Assembly (NCBI RefSeq): GCF_022808815.1
Contig: NZ_JAKZLC010000001.1
Span: forward strand, 620,001-684,000
Source of the DNA: Geothrix paludis
GTDB lineage: Bacteria > Acidobacteriota > Holophagae > Holophagales > Holophagaceae
Length of the DNA: 64,000 bases
Direction of reading: 5' to 3'
Position 1 is the first letter of the stretch, and each line of letters starts with the position of its first letter. Both the position numbers and the translations under genes were made by a program. Below are positions 17,046-26,830 of this stretch, piece after piece. The notes beneath the pieces were generated by a model. That model did no database searches. It saw nothing but the letters and a program-made list of their open reading frames with translations, and had not been told where the DNA came from.

Positions 17046-18158
17046 CTTCTGCCGCTTGTAGAACGGCGTGGGGATGATCTCCGCATCCACGGCCCGGCCG
17101 CGGATCTCGATCTGGATCCGCCCGCCGACCTTGGCCAGCTCGGTGGGGACGTAGGCGAGGCCCAGATTGAAGCCGCAGGTGGGCGAGGGCGCGGCGCTGG
17201 TGACGAAGCCGATCTGCTTGCCGGCCTGCACCACGGGCATGTGGTCGCGGGCGATGTCCCGCTTCTCGAGGGTCTTGAAGCCCACCAGTTTCCGGGGCGC
17301 GGGAGCGGCCTTCGCGGCCAGCAGGGCATCCCGGCCGATGAAACCGCCCTTGTCCAGCTTCACGATCCAGCCGAGGCCCGCCTCCAGGGCGTGGATGCTG
17401 TCGTCGATCTCGTGGCCGTAGAGCGCCATCTTGCATTCCAGGCGCAGGGTGTTGCGGCAGCCCAGGCCCGCAGGGACCAGGCCGGCCGGCTTGCCGGCGG
17501 CCAGGACGGCGTTCCAGAGCTTCTCGGTGTCGGCGGCGGCGCAGTAGAGCTCGAAGCCGTCCTCGCCGGTATAGCCTGTGCGGCTGATGAGGCACCTGAT
17601 CCCCGCCACCTCGCCGTGCGTGAAGAAGTAGTATCCGATGGGATCGAGCGGGGTCTTCGTGAGGGGCTGGAGCATGCCCACCGCCAGCGGGCCCTGGAGG
17701 GCGATCTGGCCCGTGGCCGGGCTCTCGTTCACCACCGTGCAGTCGAACGCCGCGGCGTGCTTCTGCACCCAGGCGAAGTCCTTGTCGATGTTGCCGGCGT
17801 TCACCACCAGGAGGAATTCCTGCTCGCCCTCGCGGTAGACCAGCAGGTCATCCACGAAGGTGCCGTTCTCGTAGAGGAAGGCGGTGTAGTGCACCTGGCC
17901 CAGAGCCAGCTTGGAGACGGCGTTCGGGGTGAGGTGCTCCACCAGGGCCAGGGCCCCGGGGCCCTTCACGCGGAACTCCCCCATGTGGCTCACATCGAAG
18001 AGGCCCGCCTTGGTCCTGACCGCCTCATGTTCCGCGATGATCCCCGTCGGGTACTGCACGGGCATGTCCCATCCGCCGAAGTCCACCATCTTGGCGCTCA
18101 GGGCGCGGTGGGCGGCGTTCAGAGGCGTCTTCATCAGTTCGGACACAGAAGTGGACAT
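17043..18158 (-). CDS. gcvT: aminomethyltransferase (glycine cleavage T protein)
   Basis: 371 residues. It transfers the methylene group from the aminomethyl-lipoyl H protein to tetrahydrofolate and releases ammonia. The N-terminal GGWDMPVQYPTGIIAEHEAVR and LFDVSHMGE match the folate-binding GcvT domain, and the segment SRTGYTGEDGFEL with a conserved Asp is a family signature. The C-terminal GcvT_C barrel ends around VGFVTSAAPSPT. The ATG has GGAG 6 nt upstream. It lies 27 nt after sfsA and is followed by gcvH, so gmhB-sfsA-gcvT-gcvH-mltD may be one transcript. Confidence 0.96.
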   Translation of the reverse strand: MSTSVSELMKTPLNAAHRALSAKMVDFGGWDMPVQYPTGIIAEHEAVRTKAGLFDVSHMGEFRVKGPGALALVEHLTPNAVSKLALGQVHYTAFLYENGTFVDDLLVYREGEQEFLLVVNAGNIDKDFAWVQKHAAAFDCTVVNESPATGQIALQGPLAVGMLQPLTKTPLDPIGYYFFTHGEVAGIRCLISRTGYTGEDGFELYCAAADTEKLWNAVLAAGKPAGLVPAGLGCRNTLRLECKMALYGHEIDDSIHALEAGLGWIVKLDKGGFIGRDALLAAKAAPAPRKLVGFKTLEKRDIARDHMPVVQAGKQIGFVTSAAPSPTCGFNLGLAYVPTELAKVGGRIQIEIRGRAVDAEIIPTPFYKRQK

Positions 18159-18185
18159 GGGGAACTCCGGTTGGGAAGCCCCAGT

Positions 18186-18926
18186 CTATCGCCGGGGCAC
18201 CCAAGGCAGAAGGCCCGGTAATTCCCATCCGAGCCTCCACAGACCGCTCTCCTCCTGCCTTGTGACCAGGCGCACAGCCAGCGGCAGGACCACCACTCCG
18301 GTATCCGCCGCGCGATCAAGCTCCGCCGCATAGGCCGGATCGATCTCGCGGGCCGCATCGAACCGGTCCACGTCCGTGCGGTGCACGAACAGGGCGATGG
18401 CGGCGCGGTGACCTTGGCGGACCATGGCCTGGAGCTCACGCAGGTGCTTGGTTCCACGTTCGGTCACGGCATCCGGGAACAAGGCCCAGGGCCCATCCTT
18501 CAAGGTGGCGTTCTTCACCTCGATGAACACCTGACGGCCCTCCCCATCCTCGGCCAGCACATCGATGCGGCTGTTCTCGGCGCCGTATTTCACCTCCGTG
18601 CGCACGCCGCGCAAGCCAGGCAGTCCGGGCAGCGCATCCCGCCGGGCGGCCTCGGCCACCACCCGGTTCGGCATGCCGGTTTCCACGCCCACCCAGCCGC
18701 CGGCCCGCTCCACCGCCAGCCAGGTGAACTTCAGCTTGCGATTGGGGTTGGTCGCGGGTTCCAGCAGCACCCGATCCCCGGCCTCCCAGCATGTCTTCAT
18801 GGAACCCGTGTTGGTGGTGTGACCGGTGACGATGGAGCCGTCCCCCAGCCTCACATCCACCAGGAACCGCTTGTAGCGCGTGATCAGTGTGCCCGGCACG
18901 AGGCCGGTCTTCTCGATCAGGATCAT
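18186..18926 (-). CDS. sfsA: SfsA family DNA-binding/sugar-fermentation stimulation protein homologue
   Basis: 246 residues, full family length. [34 protein letters not shown] and VEVKN-like FIEVKNATL are the conserved SfsA blocks. SfsA has an OB-like N-terminal part and a nuclease-like (PD-D/ExK) fold at the C-terminal part, represented here by [22 protein letters not shown]. Its biological role is poorly known: nonspecific DNA binding and maltose effects were described in E. coli. The ATG overlaps the stop of gmhB (ATGA), showing translational coupling. An open frame continues upstream of this ATG but lacks family similarity. Confidence 0.92.
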   Translation of the reverse strand: MILIEKTGLVPGTLITRYKRFLVDVRLGDGSIVTGHTTNTGSMKTCWEAGDRVLLEPATNPNRKLKFTWLAVERAGGWVGVETGMPNRVVAEAARRDALPGLPGLRGVRTEVKYGAENSRIDVLAEDGEGRQVFIEVKNATLKDGPWALFPDAVTERGTKHLRELQAMVRQGHRAAIALFVHRTDVDRFDAAREIDPAYAAELDRAADTGVVVLPLAVRLVTRQEESGLWRLGWELPGLLPWVPRR

Positions 18927-19474
18927 GGCCACTGGGCCAGGATGCGTTCCACGGCTTCCGACAGATCCGCGGCCACCAAATCTGCCATGGACCCGTCCAC
19001 CTCCACCCCATAACCCGTGCGGACCAGGGCCACCCGGCACCCCGCCCGGCGGCCGGCCTCCAGGTCGATGGCCTTGTCTCCGACCATCCAGGACCCTGCC
19101 AGGTCGAGATCATGCTCTTCCGCCGCTTTCAGCAGCATGCCCGGGTTCGGCTTGCGGTCCGGGTGATCCGCCACGGCATACTCCCCCTGCCCCTTCTCGT
19201 GGTGGGGGGCGGCGTACACGGCGTCGATCCAGGCGTTCTCCAGGGCCAACAGCGTCCCCATGCGGCTCATGACGGCGGCGAAATCCTGCCACCCGTATTT
19301 CCCTCGCCCGATCCCGCTCTGGTTCGTGACCACCACTACCGGGATGCCCCTGGCATTGAGGCGGGCCACGGCCGCCGCAGAGCCCGGAATCATCGCCAGG
19401 CGGTCCGGTTCGCTGAGGTAATCCACCTCCTCGTTGAGGGTGCCATCACGATCCAGGAACACTGCGGGCTTCAC
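18923..19474 (-). CDS. gmhB: D,D-heptose 1,7-bisphosphate phosphatase-like HAD phosphatase
   Basis: 183 residues, HAD superfamily, histidinol-phosphatase/GmhB branch. The nucleophile motif is [11 protein letters not shown] (Asp8, Asp10), [11 protein letters not shown] is motif II with the GmhB-type loop, and [14 protein letters not shown] is motif IV. It has RKPNPGML as the lysine motif. It removes the 1,7-bisphosphate C7 phosphate during ADP-heptose synthesis for the LPS core, which fits kdsB and lptD elsewhere in the window. The Zn-binding cysteine loop usual in GmhB is replaced here by [17 protein letters not shown]. The start is a GTG with GGGAGGAGG 4 nt upstream. It is divergent from scoA. 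Confidence 0.85.
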   Translation of the reverse strand: MKPAVFLDRDGTLNEEVDYLSEPDRLAMIPGSAAAVARLNARGIPVVVVTNQSGIGRGKYGWQDFAAVMSRMGTLLALENAWIDAVYAAPHHEKGQGEYAVADHPDRKPNPGMLLKAAEEHDLDLAGSWMVGDKAIDLEAGRRAGCRVALVRTGYGVEVDGSMADLVAADLSEAVERILAQWP

Positions 19475-19555
19475 GGGGCCTCCTCCCGGTTCAAACAGGG
19501 ACTGGAGCAGGATGCCAGAGATGGCACACTGTTGGGCCGTTCCGAGGTTCACCCC

Positions 19556-20266
19556 ATGATCGACAAGCGCATCAGCACCGCCCTGGAAGCCGTGAAGGAC
19601 ATCCCCGACGGGGCCCACCTCGCCGTGGGCGGCTTCGGCCTCTGCGGCATTCCCGAGCACCTCATCGCGGCCCTGGCCCAGACCGGCATCAAGGGCCTGA
19701 CCTGCTATTCCAACAACGCCGGCGTGGACGATTTCGGCCTGGGCATCCTCCTGCGGAACCGCCAGATCCACAAGATGGTCAGCAGCTATGTGGGCGAGAA
19801 CGCCGAGTTCGCCCGCCAGTTCCTCAGCGGCGAGCTGGAGGTGGAACTGGTGCCCCAGGGCACCCTGGCGGAGCGCATGCGGGCCGGCGGCGCCGGCATT
19901 CCGGCCTTCTTCACCCCCACGGGCGCCGGCACCAAGGTGGCCGAGGGCAAGGAGACACGGCGGTTTAACGGTCGCGAATGCGTGCTCGAGCAGGGCATCT
20001 TCGCGGACTTCGCCCTGGTGAAGGCCTGGAAGGCGGACCGGCTGGGCAACCTCGTCTACCGAAAGACCGCCCGCAACTTCAACCCCATGGCCGCCACCTG
20101 CGGCAAGGTCTGCATCGCGGAAGTGGAGGAGATCGTCGAGGTGGGCGAGCTGGATCCCGACGCCATCCACACCCCCGGCATCTTCGTCCACCAGCTCGTG
20201 CTGGGAACGGCCTACGAGAAGCGGATCGAGAAGGTGGTGACGCGCGTCAGTCCATCCGGAGGCTGA
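19556..20266 (+). CDS. scoA: 3-oxoacid CoA-transferase, subunit A (apparently without subunit B)
   Basis: 236 residues, CoA-transferase family I alpha subunit (ScoA/AtoD type). [13 protein letters not shown] near the start is the oxyanion/CoA motif, followed by [12 protein letters not shown] and the conserved [12 protein letters not shown]. It normally pairs with subunit B, which holds the catalytic glutamate, to move CoA between succinyl-CoA or acetyl-CoA and acetoacetate. No B subunit follows: the next gene is convergent and overlaps the last 20 nt. The C-terminus (RVSPSGG) differs from the usual RTV-K ending. The ATG at 19556 has GAGG about 7 nt upstream. Either scoB is elsewhere or this is a relic. 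Confidence 0.9.
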   Translation: MIDKRISTALEAVKDIPDGAHLAVGGFGLCGIPEHLIAALAQTGIKGLTCYSNNAGVDDFGLGILLRNRQIHKMVSSYVGENAEFARQFLSGELEVELVPQGTLAERMRAGGAGIPAFFTPTGAGTKVAEGKETRRFNGRECVLEQGIFADFALVKAWKADRLGNLVYRKTARNFNPMAATCGKVCIAEVEEIVEVGELDPDAIHTPGIFVHQLVLGTAYEKRIEKVVTRVSPSGG

Positions 20267-22067
20267 GCCGGACGATGGTTCCACGAGGGGCGGCCAGAAG
20301 TTCGACGGTGCCCCCGTAGGCGGTCATGAGCTGGGCGCAGGACGGCAATCCAGCCCCGGGGCGCCGCCCCGGCTCTGGGGCCGGAGCCTCAGGCCGCAGC
20401 CCGGACAAGGGTTCGAAGGCCCGCTCCAGGAGTTCCGGAGCGATGGGGCCACCGTCGTCCTCCAGTTCCAGGCGGAAGTGCCGCTTCCCTCCCCAGGAGC
20501 GCAACTGGATCCGGCTCGCGGCGCCCCCCAGCGCATGGGCCACGAGGTGCCCCAGCAGGTCCGAGAAATCGGTGGAGACCCCGAAGATCAGGTCCCTGGG
20601 GGCCTGCAGGTTGAGCTCCAGCGGGAATTCCGGTGGGAGCGTCCCGTCCACGTGCAGGATCTCCAGTTCCTGGTGGATCAGGTCGTGCAGGTGGATCCAC
20701 TCCGGGGCGCTGGCTTCGACCTGACCCGTCCGGCGGAGCAGGACCCGGACCAGGTCGTCCACCTGGGCGATGGCGCGGCGGATCGATTCCATGGAACGCT
20801 GGCAGGCCTCCCGCTCCTCGGGGGGCGGGATATCGGCCCGCTCCATGTGGACGGACAGGATGTGGCTCTCCTCCTTCAGGGTCCGCACCGGCGTCTGGAG
20901 GCGCTGGGCCATCTGAAGGAAAAGGGCGCCGAGAGCAGTCTTCCGGTCCTGGGCCACCAGGGCGCGCTGGGCGTTCTTGAGCGCCACATAGGTGGATTCG
21001 AGCCCTTCGTAGCTGGTGCTGAGGGCCTGGCTGGTCTCGTCCAGGTGGCCGATGAGCTCGGCGTTCTCCACCGTGACCTGGAGGCTGCCGGCATAGAGGG
21101 CGGCCAGCTCCATCTCGAAGGCCTGGAAAGCCGCGCCAGAGCGATCCGCCGCGAGGAACCCCCAGAGGCGGTCCTCGCCGGAGCGGCTGCGCAGGGGCAG
21201 CAGCATCGCCTGGGCCCGCGGATCCCACAATCCCAGGTCGATCCCCTGCTCCCAGGCCGCTGTCTGGCGGAGCTCCGTGTTCATGAGGACCAGGCCGGCC
21301 GGAAGCGCCTCCACGCCATTGGCCAGGGGCTGCTCCCTGGGCAGCACGGGCGTCTCCACCATCCCGTTGGAACCCCAGGTCCAGCCTTGGAAATAGGCCC
21401 CACTCGAGTGCAGGTGGTAGGTGGTCAGGTGCTCAAGGCCCAGTTCTTCCCGCATCTGGCCCAGGATCCGAGAGCAGATCTCATCCACGTCCCTGAGGGG
21501 AATGGTCTCCCTGCCGAGGGCCAGCAGTCTGGAGAGGTGGTGGCTGCGCTGCTCCAGCGCGGCCTGGACCTCCAGGAGCTTCCGGTTGCCCTCCTGCGCC
21601 TCGCGGAGCTGGGCCTCCAGATGCTCGACCACCTGGTGGGTGAACTGCCGGAGGGCCGCGCCTTCCCGCCCCTGCTCGAGGCGGTCCCGCTGCCCGCCGA
21701 GGTAGGCCTCGACCTGCCCCACGAACAGGAAGGGATCGATGGGCTTGGAGATGAACCCATCGCAGCCTGTCACCAGCGCGGTCTCCCGGTCGCTGCGCAT
21801 GGTCTTGGCGGTGAGGGCGACGATCAGGACACCATTCATGGACGGGTTCTGACGCAGCTTGGTGGCCACCTCGAACCCCGAAAGGCCGGGCAGGTTGATG
21901 TCCAGCAGGATCAGGGCCGGCTTGAGCTGCACGGCCATCTCGTATCCCTTCAGGCCATCGTCCGCCCAGTGCGGCTCGAACCCCGCCTGGGAGAGCAGGC
22001 GGTGGACCAGCCGCCAGTTCATGGCGTTGTCCTCGATGCAGAGGATCTTCCGGAGGTTGCTGCTCAT
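20247..22067 (-). CDS. response regulator receiver - GAF - degenerate histidine-kinase-like protein
   Basis: 606 residues. The N-terminal receiver domain (1-~125) is complete: acidic pocket IEDN, phospho-acceptor D56 in [11 protein letters not shown]86, and K108 in FISKPID. A coiled coil (~130-185) is followed by a GAF-like domain (~188-340). The C-terminal half resembles a kinase DHp-CA module but is degraded. In [18 protein letters not shown] the usual phospho-accepting His is Gln388, the N-box Asn is replaced (LVAHALGGA), and the G1 box is EDDGGPI. It probably cannot autophosphorylate and may act as a binding or output domain for the kinase encoded 4 nt-overlapping upstream. It is the last gene of the cheA-to-here block. 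Confidence 0.85.
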   Translation of the reverse strand: MSSNLRKILCIEDNAMNWRLVHRLLSQAGFEPHWADDGLKGYEMAVQLKPALILLDINLPGLSGFEVATKLRQNPSMNGVLIVALTAKTMRSDRETALVTGCDGFISKPIDPFLFVGQVEAYLGGQRDRLEQGREGAALRQFTHQVVEHLEAQLREAQEGNRKLLEVQAALEQRSHHLSRLLALGRETIPLRDVDEICSRILGQMREELGLEHLTTYHLHSSGAYFQGWTWGSNGMVETPVLPREQPLANGVEALPAGLVLMNTELRQTAAWEQGIDLGLWDPRAQAMLLPLRSRSGEDRLWGFLAADRSGAAFQAFEMELAALYAGSLQVTVENAELIGHLDETSQALSTSYEGLESTYVALKNAQRALVAQDRKTALGALFLQMAQRLQTPVRTLKEESHILSVHMERADIPPPEEREACQRSMESIRRAIAQVDDLVRVLLRRTGQVEASAPEWIHLHDLIHQELEILHVDGTLPPEFPLELNLQAPRDLIFGVSTDFSDLLGHLVAHALGGAASRIQLRSWGGKRHFRLELEDDGGPIAPELLERAFEPLSGLRPEAPAPEPGRRPGAGLPSCAQLMTAYGGTVELLAAPRGTIVRLSLRMD

Positions 22068-23734
22068 GCCGCCACCCCGGTGACCAGGGGCATCTCCACT
22101 TCGAAGACGCTGCCCTCGCCCTTGCGGCTGGAGGCCCGGATGCGGCCGTTCATGAGTCCCATGAACCGCTGGCTGATGGCCAGGCCGAGGCCCGTCCCGC
22201 CGAAGCGCCGCGAGATGCTCCCATCCACCTGCTGGAACGGTTTGAACAGGCGGCCCAGGTCCTCTTCCGTCATGCCGATGCCCGTGTCCTCGATGCGGAC
22301 GAAGAAGCGATCTCCAACGGCCTCGGCCGTGATCCGCACGGACCCGCTCTCCGTGAACTTGACCGCGTTGCCCACGAGATTCGTGAAGACCTGCCGGAGG
22401 CGGTCCCGATCCCCCATGACGCGGAATGGGCCGTCGGGACGCTGGTACTCCAGGGTGATGGGGCGATCCTGGACCAGACCCGCCGCCATGGCTTTCACTT
22501 CGTCCAGCAATGCCACGGGATCCACCTCCTCGAGGTCCAGGGCCATCTTGCCCGCTTCGATCTTGGAGAGGTCGAGAATCGAGTCGATCAAACCCAGAAG
22601 GGACCGCCCGTTCTGGTAGATGATCTGAAGATCCTCTTTTACCTCCTCTCCCAGCCGCCCGCCAGGGTCCTGCATGAGCATGCCCGAGAATCCGATGATG
22701 GAGTTCAGGGGAGTCCGCAGTTCGTGGCTCACGTTCGCCAGGAATTCGTCCTTCAGCCGGTCCACCTCCTTCAGCTTCTGGTAGCTGGTGAGCAGGCTGT
22801 CATTGAGATCCCGTAGCTCCCGGGTCTTCTCCTGGACCTTCTCCTCCAGGGTGCTGGCCCAGGCCTTGAGCTCCATCCGGCTCTGCTCCAGTCCGCGGGT
22901 GCGCTCCTGGACGAGCTGCTCGAGGTTGGCGCGGATCTCCTCCAGTTCCCAGATGGTTTCCATAAGCTGACGGGTGCGTTCCTGGACGCGGTATTCCAGC
23001 AGGCGGTTCTGGCGCTCGATCTCGTCCCGGGAGACGCGCAGCTTGTCGGTCATCACCTCGAAGGACTGGCTCAGATCCTGGATTTCGTCCCGTGTGGAGA
23101 CCTTCACGGAGACCGTCTCCAGGTGGCCCTGGGCCACTTTCTGGGCGGCCTCGGTCAGCTGGATCACCGGCCGGAGGTAGCGGTTCGAGAGGAAGATCGC
23201 CGCCCCGATGCCCAGCACCAAGGTCACCAGGCCCACCGCCAGGCTCGCGCGGATGTTCTCGCGGACGGCCCGCTGGGTCCCCTCCGTGGTGAAGCCGAGC
23301 ACGAGGGTACCCACCTGGTCGGCCCTTGGCTCCTCGTAGAAGACCGGCGCCACGGCCACCAGCATGTTGCTCTCCCGGCGGGTGTACGTGTGGGAGATGC
23401 CGTCCCGCAGCACCTGGCCTGTGGCCCACTCGGGCGTGGTCGGCGTGCTGTCCAGGGCTTCGCCGTCCGAGCCGTAGACGGCGCTGAACCGGAAGGAGGG
23501 GATGTTCTGTACGCCCTGAAGGACCTTGGCGATGTCCCGGGTGTTCCCCTTGCTCACCGCCGGGCCCAGGGCATAGCTGGCCGTCTCGGCCACCTGTCGG
23601 GCGCTCAGTTCAGCCTGGGCGCGGATCTGCTGTTCCACCCACCGCGGGTAGTAGAGCAGGTTGAAGGCGATGAACGAGAGGACCAGGATGCTGATGACAG
23701 CGCTCAGCTTGGTCTTGATGGACAGGCGGTACAT
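22064..23734 (-). CDS. membrane sensor histidine kinase (HAMP, coiled coil, HisKA-HATPase)
   Basis: 556 residues. Transmembrane helices at about 8-28 and 165-185 flank a ~135-residue periplasmic sensor. A HAMP domain follows (LRPVIQLTEAAQKVAQGHLE), then a long coiled coil (~235-325). The kinase core is complete: H337 in FLANVSHELRTPLNSIIGF, N-box VFTNLVGNAVKFT, G1 EDTGIGM, F-box and G2 RFGGTGLGLAIS. It is hybrid-type in sequence but has no receiver of its own. The next gene, overlapping by 4 nt, begins with a receiver domain and is the likely partner. The upstream gene is the chemoreceptor. Confidence 0.93.
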   Translation of the reverse strand: MYRLSIKTKLSAVISILVLSFIAFNLLYYPRWVEQQIRAQAELSARQVAETASYALGPAVSKGNTRDIAKVLQGVQNIPSFRFSAVYGSDGEALDSTPTTPEWATGQVLRDGISHTYTRRESNMLVAVAPVFYEEPRADQVGTLVLGFTTEGTQRAVRENIRASLAVGLVTLVLGIGAAIFLSNRYLRPVIQLTEAAQKVAQGHLETVSVKVSTRDEIQDLSQSFEVMTDKLRVSRDEIERQNRLLEYRVQERTRQLMETIWELEEIRANLEQLVQERTRGLEQSRMELKAWASTLEEKVQEKTRELRDLNDSLLTSYQKLKEVDRLKDEFLANVSHELRTPLNSIIGFSGMLMQDPGGRLGEEVKEDLQIIYQNGRSLLGLIDSILDLSKIEAGKMALDLEEVDPVALLDEVKAMAAGLVQDRPITLEYQRPDGPFRVMGDRDRLRQVFTNLVGNAVKFTESGSVRITAEAVGDRFFVRIEDTGIGMTEEDLGRLFKPFQQVDGSISRRFGGTGLGLAISQRFMGLMNGRIRASSRKGEGSVFEVEMPLVTGVAA

Positions 23735-23775
23735 GCAGGGGGCCCGGGGAAGCGGCTTCCAGCCTAACAGTAGCG

Positions 23776-26325
23776 CTACAACTTGAAGAGGTTCACCTCT
23801 CGGTTGAGCATGTGGACCTGGACCCCCAGCTGTTCCACGGCTCCGCTGGAGTCCTCGATGGCCCGTTCGCTCTCCAGGGCCTTGCCCAGCACCCGGTTCA
23901 TGGTCTCCTTCAGGGACAGCACATGGTTCTCCTGGCGGGCCAGGATCTCGTGGAGGCTGCTGGCCAGGGTCCGGACCTGCTCCGTGGCCTTCGCGATTTC
24001 ATCGCTGCCCGCGCTCTGCTCCCGGGTCGAGTCCCGCACCACGCTCGTGGCCTGCTGGACGTTCATGGCCAGGGACAGGATGTGGTTGCTGGTCTGCTGC
24101 TGCTCTTCCATGACCGAGCGGATCGTCTCCACCTGGTGGTGGATGTTCCGGTTGGCCTCGTGGATGAGGCTCGCCTGGCCGCCCTGCTGGAGGGTCTCGC
24201 TGAGGATGCTCTCCACCACCCGGTCCATGCCCCCGACGGATTCGAGGATGGCCTGGAGGGCCTCTTCGCTCTGGACCACGGATTCGGCCCCGTCCCGGAC
24301 GGCATCGATCCCCAGCTCCACCTGCTGGTAGGCCTTCCGGATCTCCGCCTGCAGGGTGCCGATGATCTGCTGGATCTCCTGGGTGGAACGTCCGGTCTGC
24401 TCGGCGAGCTCCTTGATCTCGTCAGCCACCACGGAGAACCCCTTGGCCTGCCCCTCCCCCGCCACGCCGCTCTGGGAGGCGATGATGGCGGCGTTCAGGG
24501 CGAGCAGGTTGGTCTGCTGCGCGTGGCTCCCGATGTAGTCCAGGATCTTCGCGATGTCGGTTCCCTGCTGCAGGAGGGTGCGCGTGGTGCTCTGGAAGTC
24601 CTGGACGACCCGGTCGATCACATGGATCTTGTCCCGGTTCCTGGCCACCAGCTCCATGCCGCGGGCCACGGTGTGGATCACGTTCTTGGCGTAGCGCCGG
24701 GCGATCTTCACGTTGTCGTCGATGGCGGAGGCGCTCTGCTCGAGATTCTCCGCGAACTCCCGCGTGTGCTCGGCGTGGCCGGCGAGGTGGTCGACGTTCT
24801 TGCCCACGTTCTTGATGGAGATGTCGAAGTCGCGGATGGCGGAGGTGATCCCCTCGACCACCAGCAGCAGCTCATCCATGCTCCGGTTGATCTGCTGCAC
24901 GCTGGCGGCCATCTGGACGATGGTCGAGTTGGTGTTCTCGGAGGCCAGGCTCAGCTCCATGGAGCTGGCGCTGATGCTGATGGAGGTGTCCGTCAGCTCG
25001 TTGATCTCCTCGTGGAACGATTCGATGAGTTCGCGCTGGCCGTGACTGGACTGGCGGACCCCGTCCGCGGACTCCCGGATCGCGCTGGAGGCCCTGGCCA
25101 GGTCGCGGCTGGCCGAACGGATCTGGACCACCATGCCCCGCAGGCTCCCCACCATGCGGCCGAAGCCTTCGGCGAGGGTGGCCACTTCGTCATCGCTGTA
25201 GACGGCCTCGAGGGTATCGATGCGCCCCTCCCCCACCCGCTTGGCATTGCGGCTGAGCAGCAGCAGCGGCTGCTGCACATCGCGGAGGATCAGCTGGATG
25301 AAGTAGATCAGGAAGATCCCGGCCAGAAGCAGGATGGCCAGGCTGGGCCGGAACGCCTTCCAGATGGCGTCCGCGTATTCGGACTCGGGGATCACCGCCC
25401 GGAGCTTCGAGCCGTCCGGGAGGGGCTGGATCACGACGATATCCCCGCCTCCCCCAGGCTGGAGGCGGGAGCCGAGCAGGTTTCCCCCCTTGCTAGCGGG
25501 GAGCTGGAGCGAAATGCCGCCGCCAGTGCCGAGCCTCAGCGTGCCCATGAAGGCATCCAGGTCTTCCGGAGTGGTGTTCATCTCCTGCACGAAGGCCACG
25601 GAGTCCTCGAGGTTGGCCAGTTCGTTCCTGGCGTAGCTCGTGACTTTGGTGCGGATGGAGGACTGGAGCGTGAGCCCCGACACCAGGAGGGAGAGCATGA
25701 GCACGCCCCCAGTCATGGCCAGGATGCCGAAGCCGAACTTGGCTCGCAGGCTGGTGGCGAAACGCGCTTCAGACTCGGTGAACCCTGGTTGTCCGGCCAG
25801 GAGCCGGTAGATCTTCATCAGGTTCTGCTTGGTCAGGAAGTACTGGCTGATGGCCGCCAGCGCCACCACAACCAGGAATATGGCCGCCATGACCGAGCTC
25901 ACCAGGATGCTCTGGCCCAGGCGCAGCTTCACCCACAGGTAGGTCCCGGCGCTCAGGCAGGCCCCAAGGTAGAGGAACAGCAGCGAAGAAGTCTGCGGGA
26001 ACCGGGTCAGGGAGCGGTAGAGGTCCGCCTTGAGGACTCCTTCCGCCAGGAGCCCGTCCAGGCGGCGGATCTGGAGCATCGAGGCCCCCACCGCAAGCGC
26101 CAGCAGGCACGCCATGGCAGCCAGCCCCGGGAGGGTCAGCCGGAATTCCGGAGGCGCCGTGAGCACGAACAGCAGGAAACCCACCAGGAAGGCCGAGAGC
26201 CAGACGAGCCCAGTGCTCCGCTTCAGCCGGGCGAGCACCATGGCCAGGACGGACGGATCCACCCTGGCGGGAGCCTCAGCCTTGAAATCAAGCTGGGGTC
26301 CAGAAATGGAATCGGGCTGCACCAT
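23776..26325 (-). CDS. methyl-accepting chemotaxis-like receptor with multi-pass N-terminus
   Basis: 849 residues. About six hydrophobic helices lie in the N-terminal half (near 38-56, 64-84, 115-135, 142-165, 195-217, 330-350). A small extracytoplasmic domain of ~110 residues lies between the last two. A HAMP region (QQPLLLLSRNAKRVGEGRI) leads into a long coiled-coil signalling domain. The hairpin tip motif is present (QQTNLLALNAAI and GFSVVADEIKELAEQT), but between them it carries ASQSGVAGEGQAKGF where typical receptors have a shorter AAQAGEHGKGF-like stretch. No C-terminal CheR-tethering pentapeptide is seen. Its start overlaps rsmD by 38 nt; cheA and cheW lie upstream on the same strand. 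Confidence 0.92.
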   Translation of the reverse strand: MVQPDSISGPQLDFKAEAPARVDPSVLAMVLARLKRSTGLVWLSAFLVGFLLFVLTAPPEFRLTLPGLAAMACLLALAVGASMLQIRRLDGLLAEGVLKADLYRSLTRFPQTSSLLFLYLGACLSAGTYLWVKLRLGQSILVSSVMAAIFLVVVALAAISQYFLTKQNLMKIYRLLAGQPGFTESEARFATSLRAKFGFGILAMTGGVLMLSLLVSGLTLQSSIRTKVTSYARNELANLEDSVAFVQEMNTTPEDLDAFMGTLRLGTGGGISLQLPASKGGNLLGSRLQPGGGGDIVVIQPLPDGSKLRAVIPESEYADAIWKAFRPSLAILLLAGIFLIYFIQLILRDVQQPLLLLSRNAKRVGEGRIDTLEAVYSDDEVATLAEGFGRMVGSLRGMVVQIRSASRDLARASSAIRESADGVRQSSHGQRELIESFHEEINELTDTSISISASSMELSLASENTNSTIVQMAASVQQINRSMDELLLVVEGITSAIRDFDISIKNVGKNVDHLAGHAEHTREFAENLEQSASAIDDNVKIARRYAKNVIHTVARGMELVARNRDKIHVIDRVVQDFQSTTRTLLQQGTDIAKILDYIGSHAQQTNLLALNAAIIASQSGVAGEGQAKGFSVVADEIKELAEQTGRSTQEIQQIIGTLQAEIRKAYQQVELGIDAVRDGAESVVQSEEALQAILESVGGMDRVVESILSETLQQGGQASLIHEANRNIHHQVETIRSVMEEQQQTSNHILSLAMNVQQATSVVRDSTREQSAGSDEIAKATEQVRTLASSLHEILARQENHVLSLKETMNRVLGKALESERAIEDSSGAVEQLGVQVHMLNREVNLFKL

Positions 26326-26818
26326 ACTCGCGTATTTCGGCCAGAGCCCAGCCGTCCTGTAATTCCAGCCGGATGCCCCGGTCCGTCTCGAACACGAGGA
26401 CGCCGCCCTCCGCCATCCAGGGCCTCAGCCGGGCGGCCATCCGGCCCCAGAGGGTCTCGGCCTGGTCGTAGGGGGGGTCCAGGAACACCACCGCCTGGTC
26501 GCGGAAGGCATCTTCGGGCAGGCGACGGAAATCCGCGCGCATCGTTCTGACCTCAGTCGCGTGGGCGTTCCTGAGCAGGCAGGACCACCCGGGCTCGGCG
26601 ACTTCCACGCACGTGACCGGCCCGTACCCCCGGGAATGCGCCTCGAGCCCCACCGCGCCCGTTCCGGCGCACAGGTCGAGGAAAGGGCCCGAAGGCCATC
26701 GCTGGAGGATGGAGAAAAGCGCCTCGCGGGCCCGGTCGGAGGTTGGCCTGACCCGCAGATCGCCGGCCGGGGGGGCCGTCAGGCGGCGCCCCTTCAGGCT
26801 CCCGGCGATGATCCGCAT
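26288..26818 (-). CDS. rsmD: 16S rRNA (guanine(966)-N(2))-methyltransferase
   Basis: 176 residues, full family length. It methylates N2 of G966 of 16S rRNA. The start MRIIAGSLKGRRL is the RsmD signature, FLDLCAGTGAVGLEA is the SAM-binding loop, and VVFLDPPYD is the catalytic (D/N)PPY motif. It lies 12 nt after fabH, and its 3' end overlaps the chemoreceptor start by 38 nt, so it is embedded in the chemosensory block. In many genomes rsmD is followed by coaD, which is not the case here. Confidence 0.95.
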   Translation of the reverse strand: MRIIAGSLKGRRLTAPPAGDLRVRPTSDRAREALFSILQRWPSGPFLDLCAGTGAVGLEAHSRGYGPVTCVEVAEPGWSCLLRNAHATEVRTMRADFRRLPEDAFRDQAVVFLDPPYDQAETLWGRMAARLRPWMAEGGVLVFETDRGIRLELQDGWALAEIREYGAARFHFWTPA

Positions 26819-26830
26819 GGTGCCGGAATC

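Noticed and set aside
18926-19040. Upstream extension of sfsA to 19040
   Set aside because: The first 38 residues of that frame are Gly/Arg-rich and overlap gmhB; the family start is at 18926 with an ATGA overlap.
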